Translations under genes and position numbers: made by a program
Assembly (NCBI RefSeq): GCF_001748085.1
Contig: NZ_BBZK01000010.1
Coordinates: 62,001-126,000 of the forward strand
DNA from: Streptomyces sp. TP-A0874
GTDB lineage: Bacteria; Actinomycetota; Actinomycetes; Streptomycetales; Streptomycetaceae
DNA length: 64,000 nt
Direction: 5' to 3'
Notes under the pieces: model-generated
Seen by the model: only the letters and a program-made list of their open reading frames with translations
The model's database searches: none
What the model was told of the DNA's origin: nothing
Shown here: piece after piece, positions 43,835 through 53,010 of the stretch
Numbering within the stretch: position 1 is the first letter of the stretch
How the letters are laid out: each line of letters begins with the position of its first letter

Positions 43835-46567
43835 ATGCCCGCCAACAACACCGGCGCTTCAGGCAAGAAAAAGGGCCGCCGCGCCCGGATCCTCGTGATC
43901 ACACTCGTGCTACTGCTGGTGGCGGGCGTCGGTTACGGCACCTTCTGGAGCGTGAGCAGCGTCCGCGCCTCGTTCCCCGAGACCACCGGATCGCTCAAGC
44001 TCAAGGGCCTGTCCAAGCCGGTCCAGGTGAAGCGCGACGAGTACGGCGTTCCGCAGATCTACGCCGACACCGACGAGGACCTCTTCATCGCCCAGGGGTA
44101 TGTGCACGCTCAGGACCGCTTCTGGGAGATGGACGTCCGACGCCACATCACGGCGGGCCGGCTCTCCGAGATGTTCGGCGAGAGCCAGGTTGAGACCGAT
44201 GCCTTCCTGCGCACCATGGGCTGGCGCGAGGTCGCCAAGGAGGAGTACCGGACCAAACTGTCCGAGCGGACGAAGGAGTACCTCCGGGCCTACACCGCCG
44301 GGGTCAACGCCTACCTCGCCGAGCACGAGGGCGCCTCGCTCTCCGTCGAGTACGCGGTGCTCGGGCTCACCGGCGACTACCGGCCGCACAAGTGGTCCCC
44401 GGTGGACTCGATCGCCTGGCTCAAGGCCATGGCCTGGGACCTGCGCGGCAACGTGCAGCAGGAGATCGACCGCTCGCTCATGGCCAGCCGGCTCAGCCCG
44501 GAGGAGATCGAGCAGCTCTACCCGAAGTACCCGTTCGACCGGAACAAGCCGATCCTCGACCGCGGTTCGGTGGATCCGGTGAGCGACGAGTTCTCTCCGA
44601 ACGCCTCCGCCGGCACCGGGGAGGGGAGCGGACTGCCGCCCGAGGGGACCGGCCAGCAGGTCCAGGGCCAACTGGCCTCACTCGCCGAGACCCTCGACCA
44701 GCTGCCGACGCTCCTCGGCCCCAGCGGCAACGGCATCGGATCGAACTCCTGGGTGATCGCCGGCGAGCACTCGGCCACCGGCAAGCCGCTGCTCGCCAAC
44801 GATCCGCACCTGGCACCCCAGATGCCGTCCCTCTGGTACCAGATGGGCCTGCACTGCCGCACCGTCGGCGACGCCTGCGGCTTCGACGTGGCGGGCTACA
44901 CCTTCTCCGGCATGCCGGGTGTCGTCATCGGCCACAACCAGCAGGTCGCCTGGGGGATGACCAACCTCGGCGCGGACGTCTCCGACCTCTACCTGGAGAA
45001 GGTCACCAGCGACAGCTACCTCCTGGACGGCAAGCAGGTGCCGTTCAAGACCCGCAAGGAGACCATCAAGGTCGCCGGCGGCGAGCCCCGGGAGATCACC
45101 GTCCGCTCCACCGCGAACGGCCCACTGGTCTCGGACCGCAGTTCCGAGCTGGCCCAGGTCGGCAAGAAGGCCCCGGTGAACAACGCCGCCCCGGACCGCG
45201 GCAGCGGCTACGCCGTCTCGCTCCGCTGGACGGCGCTGACCCCCGGCCGGTCGATGGACGCGGTCTTCGCGCTCAACTCCGCCCGGGACTTCGACCAGTT
45301 CCGCAAGGCGGCCCGGCTCTTCGAGGTCCCCTCGCAGAACCTCATCTACGCCGACACCAAGGGCAACATCGGCTACCAGGCCCCCGGGCGGATACCCGTG
45401 CGCGGCAAGGGCGACGGCCGCTACCCGGCGCCCGGGTGGGACTCCGACTACCAGTGGACCGGCTACGTCCCCCAGTCCGCGCTGCCGTACGAGTACAACC
45501 CCGAGCGCGGCTACATCGTCACCGCCAACCAGGCCGTGATCTCCCCGGAGGACTACCCCTACGCGCTCACCGACGACTGGGGCTACGGGGCGCGCAGCCA
45601 GCGGATCAACGACCTCATCGAGTCGAAGATCAAGGACGGCGGCAAGATATCCACCGACGACATGCAGAGCATGCAGTTGGACAGCAGCAGCGAGATCGGC
45701 GAGCTGCTCACCCCGTACCTGAAGACCATCGAGGTCAAGGACCCGTACGTCCGGGAGGCGCAGCAGCTCCTTGAGGGCTGGGACTACACGCAGGACCCGG
45801 ACTCGGCGGCCGCCGCCTACTTCAACGCGGTCTGGCGCAACGTGCTCAAGCTCGCCTTCGGCGACAAGCTGCCGAAGGAGCTGCGGGTCAAGGGCGAGTG
45901 CCTGCGGGTGCGCCCGCCCGCCGACGACTCCGGACCTCTGGAGGACCTGGACGGCAACGCCCGGCTGGTCCGGGAGTGCGGGATGCGCGCCGCCGACCAG
46001 GCCCAGCCGGACGGCGGTGACCGCTGGTACGAGGTGGTCCGTTCGATCCTGGAGGACGAGGACAACCGCTGGTGGAAGACGTCCGGCACACCCTCGGCGC
46101 CCGGCGCCCGCAACCGCGACGAACTGCTGGCCCGCGCGATGAAGGACGCCCGCTGGGAGCTGACCGCCAAGCTCGGCAAGGACGTCGACACCTGGAGCTG
46201 GGGCCGGCTGCACCAGCTGACGCTGAAGAACCAGACGCTCGGCACCGCGGGCCCCGGGGTGGTGCAGTGGCTGTTCAACCGCGGCCCCTGGAACCTCGGC
46301 GGCGGTGAGGCGGCGGTGAACGCCACCGGGTGGCGGGCGGCCGGCGGCTACGAGGTCATCTGGGTGCCCTCGATGCGCATGGTCGTCAACCTCGACGACT
46401 TCGACAAGTCCCGGTGGATCAACCTCACCGGCGCCTCGGGGCACGCCTACCACCCGAACTACAGCGACCAGACCGACAAGTGGGCCAAGGGTGAAATGCT
46501 GCCCTGGGCGTACAGCGACAAGGCCGTCAACCGGCGGACCGAGGACACCCTGGCGCTCACTCCCTGA
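43835..46567 (+). CDS. Penicillin acylase family protein (Ntn hydrolase)
   Basis: A 910-residue secreted or membrane-anchored N-terminal-nucleophile amidase. A basic head and one helix (ILVITLVLLLVAGVGYGTFW) lead into the alpha-chain region (YGVPQIYADTDEDLFIAQGY, VHAQDRFWEMD). The autocleavage and nucleophile site is GSNSW, with Ser303 the likely new N-terminus of the beta chain. GKPLLANDPHL follows. Family members cleave penicillins, acyl-homoserine lactones or echinocandin-type lipopeptides; the substrate is unknown here. ATG 43835 follows AAGGAC. It overlaps the convergent cyclo-ligase gene by 11 bases. Confidence 0.93.
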   Translation: MPANNTGASGKKKGRRARILVITLVLLLVAGVGYGTFWSVSSVRASFPETTGSLKLKGLSKPVQVKRDEYGVPQIYADTDEDLFIAQGYVHAQDRFWEMDVRRHITAGRLSEMFGESQVETDAFLRTMGWREVAKEEYRTKLSERTKEYLRAYTAGVNAYLAEHEGASLSVEYAVLGLTGDYRPHKWSPVDSIAWLKAMAWDLRGNVQQEIDRSLMASRLSPEEIEQLYPKYPFDRNKPILDRGSVDPVSDEFSPNASAGTGEGSGLPPEGTGQQVQGQLASLAETLDQLPTLLGPSGNGIGSNSWVIAGEHSATGKPLLANDPHLAPQMPSLWYQMGLHCRTVGDACGFDVAGYTFSGMPGVVIGHNQQVAWGMTNLGADVSDLYLEKVTSDSYLLDGKQVPFKTRKETIKVAGGEPREITVRSTANGPLVSDRSSELAQVGKKAPVNNAAPDRGSGYAVSLRWTALTPGRSMDAVFALNSARDFDQFRKAARLFEVPSQNLIYADTKGNIGYQAPGRIPVRGKGDGRYPAPGWDSDYQWTGYVPQSALPYEYNPERGYIVTANQAVISPEDYPYALTDDWGYGARSQRINDLIESKIKDGGKISTDDMQSMQLDSSSEIGELLTPYLKTIEVKDPYVREAQQLLEGWDYTQDPDSAAAAYFNAVWRNVLKLAFGDKLPKELRVKGECLRVRPPADDSGPLEDLDGNARLVRECGMRAADQAQPDGGDRWYEVVRSILEDEDNRWWKTSGTPSAPGARNRDELLARAMKDARWELTAKLGKDVDTWSWGRLHQLTLKNQTLGTAGPGVVQWLFNRGPWNLGGGEAAVNATGWRAAGGYEVIWVPSMRMVVNLDDFDKSRWINLTGASGHAYHPNYSDQTDKWAKGEMLPWAYSDKAVNRRTEDTLALTP

Positions 46568-47195
46568 GCCGCGGGCGGCCGGTGCGGAAGCGGTGGACCC
46601 CCGAGGGGGTGACCGCCACCCGCACCGGCTGGTCGTGCTCCTCGGCGGGGACCTCGGGCAGCACCTCCCCTTCGTGGAGGAGCACCAGCAGGGCCGGCTC
46701 GGTGCCGGCCTCCGCCAACCGCGCCAGCACCCTGTCGTACGAGCCGCCGCCGCGTCCCAGGCGCAGTCCGCGCTCGTCGACGGCCAGCCCCGGCAGCAGC
46801 AGCGCGTCGGCCTCCCGGACGGCCTCCCGGCCCAGCCGCGGCCCGCCCGGCTCGCGTAGCCCGGACCTGCCGAACCGGGCCGCCGGCAGCAGCCGGGCGT
46901 CCCCCGAGTACTCCGCCCAGTCGAGGTCGTTGTCGGGCAGCAGCACCGGCAGCAGCACCCGGGTGCCGCGCCGCAGCAGGGCTTCCAGCAGCGTCCTGGT
47001 GCCGGGTTCCTCGCCCATCGAGACGTACCCGGCGACGGTGCGGGCCGTCGCCAGCTCGGGCAGGTCCAGCGCCCGCTCGGTGATGGCCAGCTCCCGCCGG
47101 GCCAGCTCGCCCGGTGTCAGCCGGGACCTGCTCAGGAGCAGGTCGCGCCGGAGGGCGGCCTTCGGTACGTGTGCTTTCGCGCTGTAGGTGGTCAC
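46557..47195 (-). CDS. 5-formyltetrahydrofolate cyclo-ligase
   Basis: A 212-residue enzyme converting 5-formyl-THF to 5,10-methenyl-THF with ATP. Diagnostic parts are KAALRRDLLLSRSRLTP (N-terminal Lys/Arg), GYVSMGEEPGTRTLLEALL, LLPGLAVDERGLRLGRGGGS followed by YDRVL (nucleotide and folate site). The start at GTG 47195 is preferred; its ribosome site is weak (AAGGGGGG lies about 13 bases away). It is divergent from galU across 80 bp, the usual streptomycete arrangement. Confidence 0.92.
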   Translation of the reverse strand: MTTYSAKAHVPKAALRRDLLLSRSRLTPGELARRELAITERALDLPELATARTVAGYVSMGEEPGTRTLLEALLRRGTRVLLPVLLPDNDLDWAEYSGDARLLPAARFGRSGLREPGGPRLGREAVREADALLLPGLAVDERGLRLGRGGGSYDRVLARLAEAGTEPALLVLLHEGEVLPEVPAEEHDQPVRVAVTPSGVHRFRTGRPRLRE

Positions 47196-47262
47196 CTGGG
47201 CGACAAACCCCCCTTTAAGGATTTCTGTGGAAAACAGGGATCTTCCGTATATACGCACCGGT

Positions 47263-47268
47263 TATGGT
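47263..47268 (+). promoter_or_regulatory. Putative -10 box of leaderless galU
   Basis: TATGGT (TANNNT) ends 7 bases before the galU ATG at 47276, and no ribosome site precedes that ATG. The geometry fits a leaderless transcript. An ATG at 47264 overlaps the box and is therefore not favoured as a start. Confidence 0.4.
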
Positions 47269-47275
47269 TCTCGGC

Positions 47276-48178
47276 ATGAGTGACTCGCGCCCTCGCATCA
47301 GCAAGGCGGTCATCCCCGCAGCCGGACTCGGTACGCGCTTCCTCCCGGCCACCAAGGCCACCCCCAAGGAGATGCTGCCGGTCGTCGACAAGCCCGCGAT
47401 CCAGTATGTCGTCGAAGAAGCCGTCACGGCCGGCCTCTCGGATGTGCTCATGGTCACCGGCCGCAACAAACGGCCGCTTGAGGACCACTTCGACCGCAAC
47501 CACGAACTCGAGGAGGTGCTGCTCCGCAAGGGCGACGGCTCCCGGCTCGCACGGGTGCAGGAGTCCAGCGACCTCGCGACCATCCACTACGTCCGCCAGG
47601 GCGATCCGCGCGGCCTGGGGCACGCCGTGCTCTGCGCCGCACCGCACGTCGGCGACCAGTCCTTCGCGGTGCTGCTCGGCGACGACCTGATCGATCCGCG
47701 CGACCCCCTGCTGGAACGGATGATCGAGACCCGCGAGCGGTACGGCGGCAGCGTCGTCGCGCTGCTAGAGGTGGACCCCGCCCAGGTCCACCTCTACGGC
47801 TGCGCCGCCGTGCGGCCCACCGCCGAGGACGACGTCGTCGAGGTCTCCGGGCTGGTGGAGAAGCCCGAGCCGGCCGAGGCGCCGAGCAACTACGCCGTCA
47901 TCGGCCGCTACGTCCTCGACCCCGCCGTCTTCGAGGTGCTGCGCAGGACCGAGCCCGGCCGAGGCGGCGAGATCCAGCTCACCGACGCCCTCCAGGAGCT
48001 GGCCCGGAACCCCGCACTCGGCGGGCCGGTGCACGGTGTGGTCTTCCAGGGGCGCCGCTACGACACCGGTGACCGCGGGGACTATCTGCGTGCCATCGTG
48101 CGGCTGGCGTGCGAGCGTGAGGACCTGGGCCCGGACTTCCGGGACTGGCTCCGCAGTTACGTCACCGAGGAGTTGTAG
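47276..48178 (+). CDS. galU: UTP-glucose-1-phosphate uridylyltransferase GalU
   Basis: A 300-residue enzyme making UDP-glucose for trehalose, glycogen and cell-wall sugars. The nucleotidyltransferase signature GLGTRFLPATKATPKEMLPV is at about residues 16-35. VLLGDDLIDP (metal-binding Asp), GLVEKPEP and NYAVIGRYVLDP are in order. ATG 47276 (MSDSRPRISK) was chosen over 47264. It is followed after 3 bases by moeA, so the two are probably co-transcribed. Confidence 0.95.
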   Translation: MSDSRPRISKAVIPAAGLGTRFLPATKATPKEMLPVVDKPAIQYVVEEAVTAGLSDVLMVTGRNKRPLEDHFDRNHELEEVLLRKGDGSRLARVQESSDLATIHYVRQGDPRGLGHAVLCAAPHVGDQSFAVLLGDDLIDPRDPLLERMIETRERYGGSVVALLEVDPAQVHLYGCAAVRPTAEDDVVEVSGLVEKPEPAEAPSNYAVIGRYVLDPAVFEVLRRTEPGRGGEIQLTDALQELARNPALGGPVHGVVFQGRRYDTGDRGDYLRAIVRLACEREDLGPDFRDWLRSYVTEEL

Positions 48179-48181
48179 GAC

Positions 48182-49597
48182 GTGAGCAGCACCGCTGACC
48201 GGGCCGCCGGACCGGGGCACCACACCGGAGGCCCGCCGCGGGCGGCCGGACGGGAACCCGAGGACACCCCGCCGGTGCCGCGCCCACCCGGTGGCGACGG
48301 CGCGTCGCCTGCCGCCCCCGACCGGATCTGGAGCGTCGACGAGCACCTGGCCGACATCCTGGAGACGGTCCGCCCGCTCCAGCCCCGGGTACTGCCGCTG
48401 CTGGACGCCCAGGGCTGCGAGCTGCTGGAGGACGTCACGGCGCCCCTGGCGCTGCCCCCGTTCGACAACAGCTCCATGGACGGTTACGCGGTCCGCACCG
48501 CCGACGTCTCGGAAGCCAGCGAGGAGCGCCCCGCGGTGCTCACCGTCGTCGGCGACATCGCGGCGGGCAGCGGCGAGCCGCCCACCGTCGGCCCGGGGCA
48601 GGCGGCCCGCATCATGACCGGCGCCCCACTGCCGCCAGGTGCGCAGACGGTGGTCCCCGTCGAGTGGACCGACGGCGGCACGGGTGGTGGGACCGCCTCC
48701 GCCATGGCGGCCCACAGCGCGGCCCCCGAGCGCGCGGCCGGCCGGGTGCTGATCTACCGCCCGGCCGGACCCGGCCGGCACATCCGGACCGCGGGCGACG
48801 ACATCCGCGCCGGCGACCTCGCCCTGCGGGCCGGCACCGTGCTCGGACCACCGCAGATCGGCTTGCTCGCCGCCATCGGCCGGGACACCGTCCGGGTCCG
48901 GCCCCGGCCCCGGGTAGCCGTGATGTCGACCGGCAGCGAGCTGATGCCGCCGGGCCGGGAACTCCCCCCGGGGACCATCCACGACTCCAACAGCTTCGCG
49001 CTGACCGCCGCTGCCCGGGACGCCGGGGCCGTCGCCCACCGGGTCGGCGCGGTGGCCGACGAGCCGGTGGCGTTCCGCGCGGCCGTAGAGGAGCAGCTGA
49101 GCCGGGCCGACCTGGTCGTCACCACCGGCGGGGTCAGCGTGGGCGCCTACGACGTCGTCAAGGAGGCCCTCGGCGGACGCGAAGGTTCCGGCGGCCGGGT
49201 CGAGTTCCGCAAGCTGGCGATGCAGCCCGGCAAGCCCCAGGGGTTCGGGTGCCTCGGCCCCGACCGCACCCCGCTCCTCGCACTGCCCGGCAACCCGGTC
49301 AGCTCCTACGTCTCCTTCGAACTCTTCGTGCGGCCCGCGATCCGCACCCTGATGGGGGTGGGGCCGATCGAGCGGGAGACCGTCCGGGCGGTGTGCCCCG
49401 AGGGCGTCGCCTCCTCGCCGGCCGGCCGCCGGCAGTTCCTCCGGGCGCGGTACGCCGACGGGCTCGTCCACCCGGTCGGCGGGGCGGGATCCCACCTGGT
49501 CAAGGCGCTGGCGGAGGCCAACGCCCTGATCGTGGTGCCCGAGGAGGGCACCGCGGTCGAACCGGGCGCGGAGGTGGCGGTGGTGCTGCTCACCTGA
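48182..49597 (+). CDS. moeA: Molybdopterin molybdotransferase MoeA/gephyrin-like (Glp candidate)
   Basis: A 471-residue MoeA with an extra disordered N-terminus of about 48 residues. The core is intact: PFDNSSMDGYAVRTAD, TGAPLPPGAQTVVPVEW, STGSELMPPGRELPPG, VTTGGVSVGAYDVV, and MQPGKPQGFG followed by ALPGNPVSS. It inserts molybdenum into adenylylated molybdopterin. In corynebacteria the gephyrin-like paralogue Glp, encoded near its membrane receptor GlpR, links to FtsZ. A GlpR/SepX homologue lies 2 kb downstream here, so a divisome role is possible besides cofactor synthesis. GTG 48182 is 3 bases after galU. Confidence 0.93.
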   Translation: MSSTADRAAGPGHHTGGPPRAAGREPEDTPPVPRPPGGDGASPAAPDRIWSVDEHLADILETVRPLQPRVLPLLDAQGCELLEDVTAPLALPPFDNSSMDGYAVRTADVSEASEERPAVLTVVGDIAAGSGEPPTVGPGQAARIMTGAPLPPGAQTVVPVEWTDGGTGGGTASAMAAHSAAPERAAGRVLIYRPAGPGRHIRTAGDDIRAGDLALRAGTVLGPPQIGLLAAIGRDTVRVRPRPRVAVMSTGSELMPPGRELPPGTIHDSNSFALTAAARDAGAVAHRVGAVADEPVAFRAAVEEQLSRADLVVTTGGVSVGAYDVVKEALGGREGSGGRVEFRKLAMQPGKPQGFGCLGPDRTPLLALPGNPVSSYVSFELFVRPAIRTLMGVGPIERETVRAVCPEGVASSPAGRRQFLRARYADGLVHPVGGAGSHLVKALAEANALIVVPEEGTAVEPGAEVAVVLLT

Positions 49598-49760
49598 GGG
49601 CCGCCCGATGGGGCCGGCGCTCCCGGCACGTCGACACCGGCCGGGCCCGAGCGGCCTGGGCCCGGCCCCACCCCGGTACGGTGGCTGCCCTAGAGCGAAG
49701 GGCCGCCGTCGTACGCCCGCCAGGCGATCACGGGACAAGCCCTCAGGCAACGGGAGAACG

Positions 49761-50321
49761 ATGAGCAGCGCCCAGCAGCACCTCACGCACCTCGACGCCG
49801 CCGGGGCGGCGCGCATGGTCGACGTCTCAGGGAAGGACGTCACCGCGCGCACGGCCCGGGCCAGTGGCCGGGTACTCGTCTCGCCCGCCGTCGTCGCACT
49901 GCTGCGCGGCGAGGGGGTCCCCAAGGGAGACGCCCTGGCCACCGCAAGGATCGCCGGGATCATGGGGGCCAAGAAGACCCCGGAGCTGATCCCGCTCTGC
50001 CACCCGCTGTCGGTCTCCGGCGTCAAGGTCGAGCTCTCGGTGGCGGACGACGCGGTGGAGATCGCGGCGCGGGTGAAGACCACCGACCGCACCGGAGTGG
50101 AGATGGAGGCGCTGACCGCGGTCGGCGTCGCGGCGCTCACCGTCGTCGACATGGTGAAGGCCGTCGACAAGGGGGCGGTCATCACGGACGTGCGGGTGGA
50201 GGAGAAGTCCGGCGGCGAGTCCGGGGACTGGCGGCGGGCCGGCGGCGCCGCGGCGGACGAGCCGGCCGAGGTGGACGATCCGGCGGAGCCGGGGCGGCCC
50301 GGAGCCGGGAGGGCCCGGTGA
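49761..50321 (+). CDS. moaC: Cyclic pyranopterin monophosphate synthase MoaC
   Basis: A 186-residue MoaC, the second enzyme of molybdopterin synthesis. It has HLDAAGAARMVDVSGKDVTA, GIMGAKKTPELIPLCHPLSV and TGVEMEALTAVGVAALTVVD, which hold the conserved active-site residues. The C-terminus is extended by about 30 acidic and glycine-rich residues beyond the usual end. ATG 49761 follows GGGAGAA. The stop overlaps the mogA start as GTGA. Confidence 0.95.
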   Translation: MSSAQQHLTHLDAAGAARMVDVSGKDVTARTARASGRVLVSPAVVALLRGEGVPKGDALATARIAGIMGAKKTPELIPLCHPLSVSGVKVELSVADDAVEIAARVKTTDRTGVEMEALTAVGVAALTVVDMVKAVDKGAVITDVRVEEKSGGESGDWRRAGGAAADEPAEVDDPAEPGRPGAGRAR

Positions 50322-50866
50322 GCCGTCCGCAGGCCGCCGAGCCGGGTGCGCCGTACCGCGCGCTGGCGGTCACCGTGTCCAACCGGGCCGCCGCCGGGGT
50401 CTACGCCGACCGCGGCGGCCCGCTGCTGGTCGGCGGCCTGACCGCGTTGGGGCTCACCGTCGACGGCCCGGAGGTGGTCCCGGACGGCGAACCCGTCGCG
50501 ACCGTGCTGCGGAAGGCCGTCGCCGCCGGCTACGACGTCGTCCTCACCACCGGGGGCACCGGTGTCTCACCCACCGACCGCACCCCGGAGATGACCCGCG
50601 GAGTGCTCGACTACGAGATCCCCGGCATCTCCGAGGCGATCCGCGGCGAAGGGATGCGGAAGGTTCCGACGGCCGCGCTCTCCAGAGGACTCGCCGGGGT
50701 GGCCGGACGGACCCTGATCGTCAATCTGCCGGGCTCCAGCGGCGGGGTCCGCGACGGGCTCGCGGTCCTGGAACGGCTGCTGCTGCACGCCGTCGACCAG
50801 CTCCGGGGCGGTGACCATCCCCAACCCGAGGGCGGCGTCCAGGAACGTTCCGGAACCCCTCGGTGA
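50318..50866 (+). CDS. mogA: MogA/MoaB family molybdopterin adenylyltransferase
   Basis: A 182-residue protein that adenylylates molybdopterin before MoeA acts. It has the motifs AVTVSNRAAAGVYADRGGPL, DVVLTTGGTGVSPTDRTPEM, RGVLDYEIPGISEAIRGEG and LIVNLPGSSGGVRDGL. The last 20 or so residues are a variable tail. GTG 50318 overlaps the moaC stop and its own stop overlaps the next GTG, giving a translationally coupled run moaC-mogA-GNAT. Confidence 0.92.
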   Translation: MSRPQAAEPGAPYRALAVTVSNRAAAGVYADRGGPLLVGGLTALGLTVDGPEVVPDGEPVATVLRKAVAAGYDVVLTTGGTGVSPTDRTPEMTRGVLDYEIPGISEAIRGEGMRKVPTAALSRGLAGVAGRTLIVNLPGSSGGVRDGLAVLERLLLHAVDQLRGGDHPQPEGGVQERSGTPR

Positions 50867-51489
50867 CCTCGGCGGTCTGGCCAACCCGACTGGTGGACGG
50901 CGACGTCCTCCTCAGGCCGATGAAACTGCGCGACCAGCGGACCTGGCGTGAGGTGAACCTCCGGAACCGGGACTGGCTGCGCCCCTGGGAAGCGACCGTG
51001 CCGCCCCCCGGCCCCGCCGGGCCGGTCGCCCGCCGCCCCACCTACCGGCAGATGGTGCGCCATCTGCGGGCCGAGGCGGGTGCCGGCCGGATGTTCCCCT
51101 TCGTCATCGAATACCGGGGCCGACTGGCGGGACAACTGACGGTCGCCGGAATCACCTGGGGCTCGATGTGTTCGGCGCACATCGGTTACTGGGTCGACGC
51201 GGCGGTCGCCGGCCGGGGCGTCATGCCGACCGCTGTCGCACTCGCCGTGGACCACTGTTTCCGCACCGCCGGACTGCACCGGGTGGAAGTCTGCATCCGG
51301 CCGGAGAACGGCCCGAGCCGCCGGGTCGTGGAAAAGCTCGGATTTCGGCAGGAGGGGCTCCGTCCGCGATATCTCCACATCGACGGCGACTGGCGTGACC
51401 ACCTGGTCTTCGCGCTGACGGTGGAGGACGTGCCCGAGGGGCTGCTGACCCGGTGGCACCGGAGCCGATCAGGTCTGGAATATAAATAA
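50863..51489 (+). CDS. GNAT family N-acetyltransferase (RimJ/RimL-like)
   Basis: A 208-residue acetyltransferase resembling ribosomal-protein alanine acetyltransferases. LVDGDVLLRPMKLRDQRTWR opens the fold, and IGYWVDAAVAGRGVMPTAVA holds the acetyl-CoA loop. HRVEVCIRPENGPSRRVVEK and LGFRQEGL are typical of the RimJ group. GTG 50863 overlaps the mogA stop. The target is unknown; the position in a molybdenum cofactor run is conserved in Streptomyces as far as I recall. Confidence 0.9.
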   Translation: MTSAVWPTRLVDGDVLLRPMKLRDQRTWREVNLRNRDWLRPWEATVPPPGPAGPVARRPTYRQMVRHLRAEAGAGRMFPFVIEYRGRLAGQLTVAGITWGSMCSAHIGYWVDAAVAGRGVMPTAVALAVDHCFRTAGLHRVEVCIRPENGPSRRVVEKLGFRQEGLRPRYLHIDGDWRDHLVFALTVEDVPEGLLTRWHRSRSGLEYK

Positions 51490-51640
51490 GATAAATGTTC
51501 GAAAAAGACTTGGAGTCGCCTTCCAGCTTGGGCCCTCGAACGCGATAATGCCGAGAAAGCGTCGAGGTGTCCGTCAGATCGTGCGACACACCGGTCCAAT
51601 TGGCGTATGGCCGCGAGTAAACCCCTCTACCGTGTGAGGC

Positions 51641-52933
51641 GTGAGCAGCAGCGGCCTCATCTACGCAGCCATCGTCGGGGCCTGGGCTGCCTATCTGGTG
51701 CCGATGTGGCTCCGTAGGCAGGACGAGCTGAACGAGGCCCGTCCGACGGAACGGTTCTCCACCGCCATCCGGCTGCTCTCCGGGCGGGCCGGGATGGAGC
51801 GCCGATACGCCAAGGACCTCCAGCAGCGGGACAGTGGAACCGCCGACGAGCCCCAGGGCTCGGACGAGGCGGCCGGCCCCTCCGGGGCGGGGGACCAGGT
51901 GGACCTGCGGTCCTACGCCGTCTCGGCCGCAATGCCGGCGCCCGCGGAAGCGGAGCCCGAGAACCCGGCCGCGCAGGCCGGCGGCGACGCGGAACGGGCC
52001 GGGCGGCGGTCCCGGAACCGGCAGGACGACGGAGAGCGGGTCGCGGCCCTGCCGCGCACCAAGCGGATGGCCGGCACGGGATCGGGCGAGCCGGCGCGGC
52101 CCGAACAGGCCCGGGAACGGCAGGGGGCGGCCCCCGGCCGGTCCACGTCCGCCGCCGCGCTGGAACGAGCCAGGCGCTCCAGAGTCCTGGCGCGCCGCAG
52201 GCGGACCACGATGGTGCTCTTCCTCGCGTTCACGGGGGGCGCCGTCCTGGCGGCCGTCCGCGGCCTGGCCTTCCTCTGGGCGCCAGCCGTCCCGGCGGCT
52301 CTGCTGAGCACCTACATCATCTATCTGCGGGCGCAGGAACGCCGCCGGTTCGCGGTCAACATGGACCGGCGGCGGGCCGAGGAGGCCGCCCGGCAGCTAC
52401 GGGCCCGGCGGCCCCGGGAACGCGTCCAGCGCGGCGCGCGCCAGCAGCGGCCCGCCGCCGCGGAGAGCCGCTCGGCCGAGAAGTCGTCCGACCGCAAGGT
52501 CGAGCCGCCGGCCCCCGAGCCGCAGCAGCCGGCGCCCGAGCCGACCTCCCCGGAGACCGCCGGCCGTCGGGCCCTGGTCGAGGAGACCGACCACGCCGAG
52601 TGGGTGGACCAGCAGCGCTACAGGGGCGGTGAGGGGGAGAGCTGGGAACCGGTGCCGGTGCCGCTGCCGACCTACGTGACGGCCCCCGTCGCCCCCCGCG
52701 CCGCCGGACCGCTCGACCTCGAAGCACCCGACGCCTGGAGTTCGGGGCGAGCCACCGCGCCGGAGGCCGCGGCCGCCGAGGCCCGCCCGGAGCCCGTCCA
52801 GCCGGCCGCGCCCGAAACGCCGGCGCCCCGGGCCGTTCGGCGCCCCGCGGCCCGCCGCATCCGTGAGCGCGGCCGCACGCCGCTGTTCGACCAGTACGCC
52901 GAGGAGGACCGCCCGCGGGCGGCGAACGAGTGA
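51641..52933 (+). CDS. sepX: Divisome membrane protein SepX / GlpR (gephyrin-like receptor)
   Basis: A 430-residue protein opening with the conserved helix SGLIYAAIVGAWAAYLVPMW and LRRQDELNEARPTERFSTAI, the signature of actinobacterial SepX/GlpR. Two further helices lie at about residues 187-230 (TTMVLFLAFTGGAVLAAVRG and the next stretch), followed by a basic coiled region and a disordered P/A/E-rich tail. SepX stabilises FtsZ rings in Streptomyces, and GlpR recruits gephyrin-like Glp in Corynebacterium. The GTG at 51641 has only a weak ribosome site; TACCGT ends 7 bases upstream, so the message may be leaderless. The gene follows the moeA-moaC-mogA run. Confidence 0.88.
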   Translation: MSSSGLIYAAIVGAWAAYLVPMWLRRQDELNEARPTERFSTAIRLLSGRAGMERRYAKDLQQRDSGTADEPQGSDEAAGPSGAGDQVDLRSYAVSAAMPAPAEAEPENPAAQAGGDAERAGRRSRNRQDDGERVAALPRTKRMAGTGSGEPARPEQARERQGAAPGRSTSAAALERARRSRVLARRRRTTMVLFLAFTGGAVLAAVRGLAFLWAPAVPAALLSTYIIYLRAQERRRFAVNMDRRRAEEAARQLRARRPRERVQRGARQQRPAAAESRSAEKSSDRKVEPPAPEPQQPAPEPTSPETAGRRALVEETDHAEWVDQQRYRGGEGESWEPVPVPLPTYVTAPVAPRAAGPLDLEAPDAWSSGRATAPEAAAAEARPEPVQPAAPETPAPRAVRRPAARRIRERGRTPLFDQYAEEDRPRAANE

Positions 52934-52990
52934 GTCCTTCTCGGGCTGACCAGCGGGAGAACGGATTTCCAAGCAACCCGGCGGAGGTGC

Positions 52991-52996
52991 TAGAGT
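52991..52996 (+). promoter_or_regulatory. Putative -10 box of tRNA-Ala
   Basis: TAGAGT lies 14 bases before the mature tRNA 5' end, a normal distance for a tRNA promoter. No clear -35 was seen. Confidence 0.4.
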
Positions 52997-53010
52997 TTCA
53001 CTCGCTGCAA

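Noticed and set aside
51485..51545. A/T-rich run before sepX as a possible foreign insert
   Set aside because: It is only about 60 bases between two core genes and is more likely a promoter or spacer.
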